From IMG/VR virus record IMGVR_UViG_3300044712_002668, positions 62,001 to 126,000 of that record: a stretch of 64,000 nt of DNA; one strand, 5' to 3'. This DNA comes from a virus. The notes beneath the pieces were generated by a model, which saw nothing but the letters and a program-made list of their open reading frames with translations, searched no databases and was not told the DNA's origin. Shown one piece after another: positions 35,097 to 44,567 of the stretch. The number at the start of each line of letters is the position of its first letter. Positions within the stretch are counted from its first letter, which is position 1. The translations under genes were made by a program, and so were the position numbers.

Positions 35097-37125
35097 AATT
35101 GGACCTCATATATTTGCCTTTCAACGAGGTATAATTAAAAGTGTAGATATTTATTCTGGTATTGTAAAGTTTAAATATCTATCTGGAAATAAAGAAGATG
35201 ATGAGGCAAAACTTCCTGCCGGTTGGGTTGGTCAAGGTGGTGAAATCTCTCTTGGCTACCCATCTCCTAATACCCTGATTTATATAGGTCTTGATCAGGG
35301 TGGTGAGAAAATTGTTGTTGGTTATGATCTGCCAAATCAATCCACCTATGTTGATTGGTCAAGAATTCCAGAAGGCGGCTGGGCTACTTTAACAAAAAAT
35401 GATATCGGTATTATCGCTGATCCTGATGCTGGTGTAATTACAGGTAGTACAAATCAATACATACAATCAGATCCTGTAAGAAACATTACCAGTTCAACAT
35501 TCGATTCAGAGATGAGTTTTTCTGAAGCTCATCGTCAAGTAATAGGACCTGTTCTAAGAGACTTGCTTCCAAATGCAAGCCGCAACCAAAGTTATTCAGC
35601 TTTAACAGATCATATTTATAATGATATGCTTAATAAGGTTGGAATAGATCCTAAAACTATAACAACCGATTCGCAATTGAATGATTATTCAAACAGGAAC
35701 CCAGCATTCATTGAAGCGCGTTCATTGTTTTATGAGTTTGAACACAGCTATGGTTATACAAACGATCCAGAGGAGATAAAGCTTTATAAAGGAGATGACC
35801 TTCCTGAATACTCTGGATTCAAACGCAGGGATAGTAGAGCTGATACCTTGAGCTTGGCCTTGGATAGACCTAATCAATTAATGGAAAGCATCATAGGTAC
35901 AGTTATTGATGTGTATGGAAATATACTTGATTTGAATAGAGCTATCCTACCTAATGGATTGATTGACTCATTGTCATTGAGTACTACAGAAGGTCAAAAA
36001 TCTGAAATCTTTAAAAAACTAAGAGAGCAAATAAGAAAGAGCATAGCTTTTCACTGGGAGTTGAATGCAAGAAAGGCTGGCCTTGATGAGAAGCTTCAAG
36101 ATCTTGATAATGTAAATGATTATGCAAGACAAAGAAGCCGTTTGTTTTTGGACATTGATAAGGAAGGGCAGTTCAAAATAAACATTCCTTCTTCAAGTGA
36201 AACAGGTAACGTTCCATTGCTTACACGTTATGAGAACTTCTCTGTTTTATATGGAGCAAAAAACAACAAAGATCGTGATTTGTTTATTCCTAATGAAGAT
36301 GATATTGATATCAATTTAGATACCCATGGTAAAGGGGTTATAGAGCTTGTAAGCGGAGATGAGAATCTTAATGGTTTTGCTGCTCCAAATGAAAGAATAC
36401 CAGTTACAGCATCTACTTCTGATAACCCTAACGTAGTCTCAAGATATCCACAGATACGCTTAGGAACAGGTTTCCATAATATAGCAAAGGGGTTGTTCTT
36501 ACATCAGATACAAAGACCATACGGGGATAGGAAGAATCCTGGTGATATGGGTAATGGTAGCTATGACTCTAGCTTGATAAACTATGTATCACCAATAGGG
36601 GATCTTGTCTCATCACAGATTAAGGTATCTGGGCCAAATGCAAATGCCGGGGGAAGAAGTGGAACCATTTCTTTAGATGGGTTTATATCTGTTAGCATTG
36701 GAGCTAATACAGTTGATAGACAGAGTCTATGGATGGATATGGCTGGTGGAGCGGTGATGAATGTTGGAAGGGATAGGTTCAATCGTTCACTAGCAGCTAC
36801 CATGGATGGCGATGTTTATATGCAAGTGGGTGGTTATACCATTACTGATGATAGTAGGTTCAGTGATCCTGCTGTGTTCAATAACAATGTAAGGGATGGT
36901 ACGGTAGATATAAGGGTTTGGAACTCTGGAAGTTTTCATACGGTAAGAATTGATCCTACGGGCATAAATATTCATAGTCCTGGAAACATTACAGTGGTAG
37001 CTGAGACTAATTTGAGATTAAAAGCACTTCGTGGTAATTTATTACTTGAAGGTGAAAAGATAATATTCTTTGGAGATTTGGATCCAAGAGGTCTAACAAG
37101 ACAGAGCGGATCAATAAGAGGTTGA
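35086..37125 (+). CDS. Central spike protein (gp5/gpV-like)
   Basis: 679 residues from ATG 35086 with CAGGAG 8 bases upstream. Residues ~5-85 form an OB-fold-like domain (GIIKSVDIYSGIVKFKYL, TLIYIGLDQGGEKIVVGYD), as in gp5, gpV and VgrG spikes. The C-terminal ~200 residues are short repeated strands (GAVMNVGRDR, GDVYMQVGGY, GINIHSPGNITVVAETNLRLKA pattern) typical of the triple-stranded beta-helix needle. The middle is helical with no lysozyme motif seen. It is paired with the hub gene, as expected. It should form the membrane-piercing tip. Confidence 0.65.
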   Translation: MATKIGPHIFAFQRGIIKSVDIYSGIVKFKYLSGNKEDDEAKLPAGWVGQGGEISLGYPSPNTLIYIGLDQGGEKIVVGYDLPNQSTYVDWSRIPEGGWATLTKNDIGIIADPDAGVITGSTNQYIQSDPVRNITSSTFDSEMSFSEAHRQVIGPVLRDLLPNASRNQSYSALTDHIYNDMLNKVGIDPKTITTDSQLNDYSNRNPAFIEARSLFYEFEHSYGYTNDPEEIKLYKGDDLPEYSGFKRRDSRADTLSLALDRPNQLMESIIGTVIDVYGNILDLNRAILPNGLIDSLSLSTTEGQKSEIFKKLREQIRKSIAFHWELNARKAGLDEKLQDLDNVNDYARQRSRLFLDIDKEGQFKINIPSSSETGNVPLLTRYENFSVLYGAKNNKDRDLFIPNEDDIDINLDTHGKGVIELVSGDENLNGFAAPNERIPVTASTSDNPNVVSRYPQIRLGTGFHNIAKGLFLHQIQRPYGDRKNPGDMGNGSYDSSLINYVSPIGDLVSSQIKVSGPNANAGGRSGTISLDGFISVSIGANTVDRQSLWMDMAGGAVMNVGRDRFNRSLAATMDGDVYMQVGGYTITDDSRFSDPAVFNNNVRDGTVDIRVWNSGSFHTVRIDPTGINIHSPGNITVVAETNLRLKALRGNLLLEGEKIIFFGDLDPRGLTRQSGSIRG

Positions 37126-37126
37126 A

Positions 37127-39175
37127 ATGGTTTGTGATCCATCACAGAATACAATTAATATAACACCAGGGGTTCCTCCATCTATTCCGGGGATGGGTCC
37201 GCCATTTTCTGTTCCAAAAATTCCATACCCTGATGTGGTTCCTCTCGAAAACTTCCCAGAAGATATCCTTGCATTGATAGATAGATTTTTTGCTATCCTT
37301 CCAACCAATCTCAAGCTGATACCAAATGTAAATAGCCTTACAAAAAACGTCTGGGATATTCTGGCAAGTTTGTTCGATCAGCTAGCTCCATTCTTGGCTT
37401 TGTATAGTTTTTTTCAAGCTTTATTAAATATAATACTTTGTATATTTGATGTATTCTGTTCCTTAATCTGGGGAGCCCCATCAGCACTTATAAGAGTTTT
37501 TAAAAAATGCTTACCTGACTTTCTATCTTTATTCCCTTGGCTGGCTTTGCTCGCCATGATTATAGCATTATTGCTATTACTATTGGCTTTGATAGAATAT
37601 TTGATACAACAGATAGTTAATTTTATAAACAAGATTATTCAGAACTTCAAGGTTCTTGCCAAGGCTATGCAACGTAGTGATGAAGATGGTATCTTGTCTT
37701 GTATTCAAAAGATATCAGAAGTATTATGTTTGTTGGAACAGCTATTTGCTATGCTTTATGCCATAGCTGCTTTGTTTGCCATCATAGAGCCGTTGATGGG
37801 TATTATTGGTCGTGGTGTATGTTCTGATAGTGGTGACTGTTGCAGTGATCCTGCACTGTGCCCTCCATTCTTGAAGGGTAACTCAAGTGGAACGGTTAGT
37901 GCCGATGGTTATTTCACTTATTATAATCAGGTAGTAACAACAGATGGTATAGTGTTACGAAACAACATGTGGCAATTCTATGATAGATATGCCGTCCCAG
38001 GCAGTACAACAGCCTTTAGTAATGTTATTACTGTTGTTTACGATTTGGATGGTAAAGGTCATACTTATTGGCCTGAAGGAGAGTCCTATTCAACTACAGC
38101 TAATCCCGATCAAGTTCCATATAATCTTGATATGTTATTTGATAAGAGTGGAAAAACATACTCTGTACAGAAAGCTATCGTTACTTTGAGACCGTCACTC
38201 ATGTATCAAGAATGGAACAACAATGGAAGGTCTGTTGACAGCGGAGTGTTGAACATTGGTGGTGGTTTGGTTTATGAAGCCAATATAGATGGCTCTGGCA
38301 ACATTGACGGTTATATTCCCGTTACCATCAATGGGGTTCAAGCAACTCTTAATACTTTTATATATTCAAATCCTTCTACTACATACCCAGGTTATGATGA
38401 CACTCAATATTATACAAATGTAAAGTATAATTTCAAACCAAATCATAACATACTATTTAGTAAGAATTTAGTGGGTATGATGTGTAATCCAGATACGGCT
38501 GCAGAGGCTGCAATCCTTAATGCTCAGTTCAATGATTTGAGAAGTGTAGGGGAGAGGATTGGTGCATTGCCAAATGTAACCGCTGCTATTGTGGCATTAC
38601 AGGCGGCTTTAGCGGCTTATAGAAAGAACATGACACCTGAAACGTCTGCAGCATTCCAGCAGGCATGTACTGATATTTTGAATAAACTTGGAGCAGATAC
38701 GGCGGCTACAGTTATCAAAGCAATTAATGCAGCAATGGATAGATATCATTCTGAATTTACAATTCATCCTGATCTTCAGTTTACAGATCAAAAGATGTTG
38801 GTTACATTTATTCCTAAAGATTATTCTGGAGCGTCTATTTGTCCAAATCTGCCAGTATCGGTATCTTCACAAATTGAGCTTAATATAATAGGTGAGCCAA
38901 CCCTTGGAACAATCTCATCTTTCAAATATGATGGTTACAATTATTTCATTGCCGAGCTATCTTCTGAAGAAGCTGGTTCAGGAGAACTTAAGATAAAAAT
39001 AAATGGAGAGTATGTATCAAGGATAGATACGACTACAACACCATCTACAAACACCATAGTAACAGTACCATATAAATTTGTCAGTCAAGTGGCTACATAT
39101 GGCCGTCCATACACTGCTGGTGAGGGTCCGGGTGCTGGTGGAGATCATACCGGCGTTGAAAGAGATAACAGGTAA
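37127..39175 (+). CDS. Baseplate-region protein with three hydrophobic segments
   Basis: 682 residues starting 2 bases after the spike gene, with AGAGG as ribosome site. The Pro-rich N-terminus (GVPPSIPGMGPPFSVPKIPYP) leads to strongly hydrophobic helices at ~88-115, ~134-166 (LLAMIIALLLLLLALIEYLI) and ~203-226. A Cys-rich patch (VCSDSGDCCSDPALCPPF) and a beta-rich C-terminal half with three Asp-Gly-Tyr turns follow. Membrane-like segments are unusual in a baseplate gene next to the spike. They may be buried in the tube lumen until injection and then enter the host membrane. No known family is assigned. Confidence 0.55.
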   Translation: MVCDPSQNTINITPGVPPSIPGMGPPFSVPKIPYPDVVPLENFPEDILALIDRFFAILPTNLKLIPNVNSLTKNVWDILASLFDQLAPFLALYSFFQALLNIILCIFDVFCSLIWGAPSALIRVFKKCLPDFLSLFPWLALLAMIIALLLLLLALIEYLIQQIVNFINKIIQNFKVLAKAMQRSDEDGILSCIQKISEVLCLLEQLFAMLYAIAALFAIIEPLMGIIGRGVCSDSGDCCSDPALCPPFLKGNSSGTVSADGYFTYYNQVVTTDGIVLRNNMWQFYDRYAVPGSTTAFSNVITVVYDLDGKGHTYWPEGESYSTTANPDQVPYNLDMLFDKSGKTYSVQKAIVTLRPSLMYQEWNNNGRSVDSGVLNIGGGLVYEANIDGSGNIDGYIPVTINGVQATLNTFIYSNPSTTYPGYDDTQYYTNVKYNFKPNHNILFSKNLVGMMCNPDTAAEAAILNAQFNDLRSVGERIGALPNVTAAIVALQAALAAYRKNMTPETSAAFQQACTDILNKLGADTAATVIKAINAAMDRYHSEFTIHPDLQFTDQKMLVTFIPKDYSGASICPNLPVSVSSQIELNIIGEPTLGTISSFKYDGYNYFIAELSSEEAGSGELKIKINGEYVSRIDTTTTPSTNTIVTVPYKFVSQVATYGRPYTAGEGPGAGGDHTGVERDNR

Positions 39176-39178
39176 TAT

Positions 39179-40825
39179 ATGGCAAGTGATCAAATTAAAT
39201 GGCTTAGTATATATGATGATTTTTCAAACCTTGATGTTGATACAGATTCGTTGTATCAAAAATTCATACAACCAATTGAGAATTACAGAAGTAATACCGT
39301 AGTAAACGTGTATGATAAACAAGATGATTCTAAAAATCCAAAGCCAATAAAATCAAACTCTGAACAAACAGAAAGCAGGGCTCATGCTTTTTACAGGATG
39401 CTTGGACTTCCTGTTATTGCTTCTGATTCTTTGTATTATAATCCTGGGTTTCCTAGAAGCGCAAATATATCAGTAGATAAAAATAGCGTAAAACAACAGG
39501 TTTCAAAAACAGTAACAGATATGCAGGCCACAAGGGAGAGGGGCTGCGCAAAAAGAAAAAACATTTTTAAAAACGGAATGAAACCAGCATCGTTATATTC
39601 TTTGATGTTATCATTGTTAAGAATAAAACATAAGTTTCAGGTTATGGATAAGTTTTCTTCTTGGAATGATAAAGACCTTCAAAACATATCCGTTGAAGAT
39701 ATTAAAAAACAAATAATCAAGATGTATAAAAATACATCAGATGGCTCTACCATAAACATGTCAGAGTTTCCTGACATTCCACACAATCATATTTTAAGAC
39801 CCCTTACTACAGATCCTGTCATCTGTGAGAATATTACACCTCCAAATAATATTGTATGTTCTCCCTTTCTAAAAGAGAACTCTGATACTGAGATAGATAG
39901 AAATGTGTTTCTAAAGCGTCCTGGTATTGAGTTTATTTTGCGATTGAGATTGAAACAACAACAGGTTCCTATAACAGACGCTGAAATAACAAGTTTTTTT
40001 GAGCTTTCAGATGCAGCCTTCAAAAATGGTACAAAAAGCAGTTCAGATCCTTCGTATGTTGTAGATCCTGATAAGTACTCATTTTCATTAAGTGAAACAA
40101 CAACTGTAAAATTACTTAGAACGATTAAAGGCTTGGTAAGAGAATATGTAGAACATTGTAATGTTCTTGAGCGTCTTGAGAAAGAATTGATTTGGGTTCC
40201 TATGTGTTCTGAATCAGGACCAGAGAATGGAACAACTATAAATGCTTCTTTTATAAAACAAGAAAGTGTAAGTTATAAAAATAATATCGATGTAAAAATA
40301 GAAAACACAACAGTTGATGATTTGATTGCTACAAGACAACAAGATTTAAACAGTATTTTCAATAACACTGGAAATAATACTATAGATTATTCTAGTTTTA
40401 CAATATCAGAATTCAACAATGTTGAGTCAAACATTTCTAAAAACCTAGCAAGGTTAAAATCTCAAAGGAACTCTAAGCGTACAGATGCCAGCAATCGTAT
40501 GAAAGCTATTGAGATTATTACTGGGGAGGTAAGCGGTCTTGGATTGATTGATGTGTTGGCTATTTATGCTGCCTTATGGTCAGTTGATGTTACAGTATTA
40601 TTGGGATTGCTTGATACAGATGCTTTGAGCAGATTGAAAACCATTACTACACTAAACTCACCAGATATACAGGCTGCTGTTTCTGGAAACGGAATGACCG
40701 TAACGAATGCGATACAAGCTTTAGAAGATCGTGTGATAGTTATTTTAAATGAGGTTGATAACATTATGGCTGGAACACTACATAATGCAGCAAATTCTCA
40801 TACAGGTACAGTTATCAGTAAATGA
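39179..40825 (+). CDS. Baseplate-region protein of unknown function
   Basis: 548 residues, mainly charged and helical, with motifs FYRMLGLPVIASDSLYYNPGF near residue 70 and a long helical C-terminus (residues ~390-530). It lies between the spike-associated protein and the gp25-like wedge gene, and is therefore probably a baseplate component. I do not recognise a domain. The start ATG is 3 bases after the previous stop, with AACAGG upstream. It is followed at 6 bases by the gp25-like gene. Confidence 0.5.
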   Translation: MASDQIKWLSIYDDFSNLDVDTDSLYQKFIQPIENYRSNTVVNVYDKQDDSKNPKPIKSNSEQTESRAHAFYRMLGLPVIASDSLYYNPGFPRSANISVDKNSVKQQVSKTVTDMQATRERGCAKRKNIFKNGMKPASLYSLMLSLLRIKHKFQVMDKFSSWNDKDLQNISVEDIKKQIIKMYKNTSDGSTINMSEFPDIPHNHILRPLTTDPVICENITPPNNIVCSPFLKENSDTEIDRNVFLKRPGIEFILRLRLKQQQVPITDAEITSFFELSDAAFKNGTKSSSDPSYVVDPDKYSFSLSETTTVKLLRTIKGLVREYVEHCNVLERLEKELIWVPMCSESGPENGTTINASFIKQESVSYKNNIDVKIENTTVDDLIATRQQDLNSIFNNTGNNTIDYSSFTISEFNNVESNISKNLARLKSQRNSKRTDASNRMKAIEIITGEVSGLGLIDVLAIYAALWSVDVTVLLGLLDTDALSRLKTITTLNSPDIQAAVSGNGMTVTNAIQALEDRVIVILNEVDNIMAGTLHNAANSHTGTVISK

Positions 40826-40831
40826 GGCTAT

Positions 40832-41263
40832 ATGTCTTTTGATCTTAAATTGGAAAATGGAGATTTGCTTGTAAAGTCAGGGGACTTGCAAACCGTTGAA
40901 AATAATGATAAATTAGTTCAAGATATCTTGAAAATTTTAAGCACCCCTATGGGTGGTAACCCATTCTTTCCTGCATATGGCTCTCCAATCAATTCCGCTA
41001 TGATTGGAAATTATTACGATATAGATTTTGTAAGGAATGTAACTACACAACAGATAAGAACAACGTTGGAGAGATTGCAGCAATTACAAGCGGATCAATT
41101 AAGGAACAACCAGATAGTAACACCTTTTGAACAGCTTGCTGCGATACAAAGTGTAAGTGTAAACAATATACCTCAAGACCCTAGATACTATGCTATATCC
41201 TTGACCGTTATTTCAAAGGCTTTTCGTAGGGTTGATATTCCTTTTATGGTAGTTTCTGCTTAA
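40832..41263 (+). CDS. Baseplate wedge protein, gp25-like
   Basis: 143 residues matching the gp25/W-like family in size and pattern: a Leu/Asp-rich N-terminus (DLKLENGDLLVKSGDLQTV), QDILKILSTPMGGNPFFPAYGSPI, and a strand-rich end. The Gln-Asp...Leu-x-Thr-x-x-Gly...Tyr-Gly signature is intact. Members are lysozyme-fold relatives that act structurally, bridging the baseplate wedge to the sheath. The location directly before the baseplate J-like gene is the standard order. The stop codon overlaps a 14-bp perfect palindrome (41262-41275). Confidence 0.85.
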   Translation: MSFDLKLENGDLLVKSGDLQTVENNDKLVQDILKILSTPMGGNPFFPAYGSPINSAMIGNYYDIDFVRNVTTQQIRTTLERLQQLQADQLRNNQIVTPFEQLAAIQSVSVNNIPQDPRYYAISLTVISKAFRRVDIPFMVVSA

Positions 41264-41275
41264 CAATGCATTGTT
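41262..41275. promoter_or_regulatory. 14-bp perfect palindrome in gap before baseplate J gene
   Basis: AACAATGCATTGTT is its own reverse complement and opens the 67-base gap between the gp25-like and gp6-like genes. The rest of the gap holds CAGATATATGG (from 41305) and GAGG as ribosome site. It looks like a dimeric-protein operator or a weak hairpin; a function is not shown. Confidence 0.3.
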
Positions 41276-41330
41276 TTGCATACCTTGAGCAGCACTTGGC
41301 CATTCAGATATATGGAAGCTTGAGGTATAA

Positions 41331-44300
41331 ATGGTACGTATCCGAAGCGTAAATGATATTACACTAAACATTATAGATTTCTATAGAACTGCACAAACAC
41401 AGCTTGACTTGAAGCCTGGACAAGTAGCCAGAGATTTACTTGTTGATGGACCTGCCGTTCAAATCTCTAATCTATACGATGAGTTATATCGTGTACAGGA
41501 TGCTCAATCCTTAGCTATTTCTTTGGGTTCTGATTTAGACGCTTTGGCATCAAACTTTGGAGCGGTAAGAGGTCAAGGTAGCACATCTACTGGTACAGCC
41601 ATTGTAACATTCAACGCTATTGATGCTGATATACCAATAAACCAGGGAGAGTTGGTTATAGCTTCAAACGGAGCTTCATTTTCTGTAAACACATCCTTTA
41701 CGGTATCGGTTGTAAATAAAAACACCTATAGAGCTGTAGCTTCTAAATATCGTGCTGACTTGGATTTTGTTGGAATTTCTGATCAGTATGCTGTAGAGGT
41801 GGCGGTAACCGCTACTACCACAGGTACAACAAGTAACATTGCCAAGTATAACTTGAATACAACAACGATTGCTGGAGCGTCTGGAGTTACAAACGCTGCA
41901 GCTTTCAATGGTGGTTCTGCCCCAGAGAGCGATACTGTATTCAAAAATAGATTGCTTGGAATTTTCAGTGGTTCAAATACAGGTACCTCTGCTGGTTATA
42001 AAGATATAGTTCTATCAGATCCTGAGGTTGTAGATGCTTTGGTTGTTGGTCCTGGTGATCCTTTGATGACAAGGGATGGAACAGTAACTGTTGAAAACCC
42101 AGATGGAAGTTATACTATTGTGTCCGAAGGAACCGGTGGTAAAGTTGATATTTATGCCTATGGTTTTCGTTTGGTTCAAAATGTAGATAGTTACATATAC
42201 TATGATAAGAGCAATCAAAACGATACTACAAATGCTGCTAACAATTTTGTATTGGGTCAGATTGCAAGCGATGCAAACAAGACAGTTTCCAAAAAACGTG
42301 TAGATGATATTCAAAATGGTACAGTACCAAACCAGCCTGTTATAAATATCATTTCTGTATCAGGTTCTCTAAGCGGATCTAACTTCGTTCAACAAACTAC
42401 AAATAGCCTTGGAGTTTCTTCTGGTAACTACACCCTTTTGAAAGACACAGGGGCTTATGCCGGTAGTCCTTGGGGTTTTGATAGTTTACATTGGACAGAT
42501 GACCATATTAGAGATTATGTTGAAAATGAAACAAAAGGATCTTTTAACGGACAAGACCCATTAGGTTTCACAGATGTTTCATCAATACCAAGTGTAAAAC
42601 AAGATATACAGATAATAAATGAAAACAGTGTTGTTAGTTCTACTGACAGAACCTCTATTCAACTAGCGCACTATCCTGTCAGCAACGTATCTCGTGTTTT
42701 CAATCAGACCACAGGTGAAAGATATGTTATATCAAACCAGAACCCTGATGGAAGTGGTTCATTAAATGAAACTGGACGTATTATAATTTCTGGTAACACG
42801 TTACCAGCAGTCAGCGATATACTTCAAGTTGATTATATTTGGAATTATAGTTATGATCCTTCTTTTGATTATGATAACAAGGTAACATCAGACAACCCAA
42901 GAACTGTTACAGACAGCATTGACTGGGGATACTCAAACGCAGTACGTAGAGAGGAATCTATTGTTGTAACCAGCGGCTCTCAGAAAGTAGTCCAGGTAAC
43001 ACACCCTATAAGCTCAGTTATCAGCGTAAATACATTTACAGGAGAAACAGCCACAGTCACATTGGTTTCGGATCGTTTGGCCATATTTGTTGGGTCATTG
43101 GTCTTGAATGTTATCTCTATAATCAGAAACTCTGATGGTGCAGAGTTGTTTCATACAAATGCGGAAAATGGTAGCTTTAGTGGCTTTACCGTGTTTTTGC
43201 CAACAGATACGGTAGCTAAGATTGGGGACAGCGTTAGTGTAAGATATAATGCATCTGATATCTTTACAGTATCAGGGCTCAGCGGAAGTTTTAGCTCAAA
43301 CACAATTACAATATCTTCGGCCAGTACTGTTACAGCGGGGACTATAGTTGAGTGTAATTATATTGCAAATATAACACAGATAGTACCTACCATTACACTT
43401 CCATCATTACCAGTTATAAAGAGTGGTAATTACTTTACCACAGGTACACAAACCATAGGCGTTCAACCTGTAACCAACATATATTCATCCAATGTTGTTC
43501 AAAAGAATTTAAGAACAGCACCTACCCATCTTAGACTTGCAATTACAGGTTCTATATCTCCGGGTGTAATAACAGTTACAGGATCAACTGTATTGGGCAT
43601 TTTTGATGGAGTGTTTGTTGTAACCAGCTCTGGTTTAACACATAATCTTTCTACCCTGGTAAAGAGCGCTCTTGGTTTGAATAGTAACCAATCAGTACCA
43701 TCAACGGTTTCAGTAATAAAACTTGTTACCTTTAAAAAGGTTGATACTGATAACAATCTTAATGTTCTTAGTACAATACATACCTATGATATCAATGGTT
43801 ATTACTTGAAAGATAACAGTTATGTAAAGAGTGAATCAGTAGCTGATTCCACATTATCAACAACTCAAGTAAAACTTCCATCTACATCTGGAAATACTGC
43901 AAACTCTCCAATTATTGGAGATAAAATACAGGTTACTTTTTATATAGTAAAGACAAGTGATTCTGAAAATATTTCCTTTGGAAAGAGCGGATCTCTGTAT
44001 ACCAACAAAACCTTTTCATATGTAGATTCAATAGCAATATCTAGCGGTTTTACATCTACAGAATCTCAATCCGCTACCATAACAGTATACCCTCAAAACC
44101 AACCTGCACAAGGATCCAGATACTCGGCCACTTATGATTATATTGCGCCAAAACAAAACGAAAGAATAACAATAAATTATAACAATAACGGTGTGATATC
44201 TGATAATACATTTGCAATAGAGAGGGCTAGACCAATAGGACATGACGTTCTTGTCAAACAGGCTATTGGAGTTTCTGTAGATGCTACCCTGGCTGTTGTA

Positions 44301-44567
44301 GTGACATCTGGATCTGAGAATTCAAGTACAACAATACAACAAAACGTATATGATGCAATTGTTAGTTCATTGAATGCTACTCAGCTTGGAACAACTGTAG
44401 ATAGCTCAGACCTTATAAATACAGCATATACAATCACAGGGGTTGATAGAGTAAGAGTTATATATTTCAATAAGACTGGAAATACAGGAAGTGTATTAAG
44501 TATTTCGGCAAACAGTAATCAATATCTTCAAGCTGGAAGCATTACAATTAATATGGAAAGCAGATAA
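41331..44567 (+). CDS. Baseplate J-like wedge protein (gp6-like)
   Basis: 1078 residues. The N-terminal ~300 match the baseplate J family: VARDLLVDGPAVQISNLYDELY, SLGSDLDALASNFG, a beta domain with INQGELVIASNGASFSV, then the Gly/Ser linker and APESDTVFKNRLLGIFSG with a helical segment. The middle ~300-950 is an insertion of repeated beta domains, much longer than in small phages. The end (ERARPIGHDVLVKQAIGVSVDATLAVVV, near 970-1000) returns to the conserved C-terminal J domain. It forms the wedge ring that triggers sheath contraction. Its TAATG end couples it to the next gene. Confidence 0.8.
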   Translation: MVRIRSVNDITLNIIDFYRTAQTQLDLKPGQVARDLLVDGPAVQISNLYDELYRVQDAQSLAISLGSDLDALASNFGAVRGQGSTSTGTAIVTFNAIDADIPINQGELVIASNGASFSVNTSFTVSVVNKNTYRAVASKYRADLDFVGISDQYAVEVAVTATTTGTTSNIAKYNLNTTTIAGASGVTNAAAFNGGSAPESDTVFKNRLLGIFSGSNTGTSAGYKDIVLSDPEVVDALVVGPGDPLMTRDGTVTVENPDGSYTIVSEGTGGKVDIYAYGFRLVQNVDSYIYYDKSNQNDTTNAANNFVLGQIASDANKTVSKKRVDDIQNGTVPNQPVINIISVSGSLSGSNFVQQTTNSLGVSSGNYTLLKDTGAYAGSPWGFDSLHWTDDHIRDYVENETKGSFNGQDPLGFTDVSSIPSVKQDIQIINENSVVSSTDRTSIQLAHYPVSNVSRVFNQTTGERYVISNQNPDGSGSLNETGRIIISGNTLPAVSDILQVDYIWNYSYDPSFDYDNKVTSDNPRTVTDSIDWGYSNAVRREESIVVTSGSQKVVQVTHPISSVISVNTFTGETATVTLVSDRLAIFVGSLVLNVISIIRNSDGAELFHTNAENGSFSGFTVFLPTDTVAKIGDSVSVRYNASDIFTVSGLSGSFSSNTITISSASTVTAGTIVECNYIANITQIVPTITLPSLPVIKSGNYFTTGTQTIGVQPVTNIYSSNVVQKNLRTAPTHLRLAITGSISPGVITVTGSTVLGIFDGVFVVTSSGLTHNLSTLVKSALGLNSNQSVPSTVSVIKLVTFKKVDTDNNLNVLSTIHTYDINGYYLKDNSYVKSESVADSTLSTTQVKLPSTSGNTANSPIIGDKIQVTFYIVKTSDSENISFGKSGSLYTNKTFSYVDSIAISSGFTSTESQSATITVYPQNQPAQGSRYSATYDYIAPKQNERITINYNNNGVISDNTFAIERARPIGHDVLVKQAIGVSVDATLAVVVTSGSENSSTTIQQNVYDAIVSSLNATQLGTTVDSSDLINTAYTITGVDRVRVIYFNKTGNTGSVLSISANSNQYLQAGSITINMESR

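Noticed and set aside
35086-37125. A lysozyme domain in the spike protein, as in T4 gp5
   Set aside because: The middle region is helical but I cannot find a Glu...Asp-x5-Thr catalytic pattern of that family.
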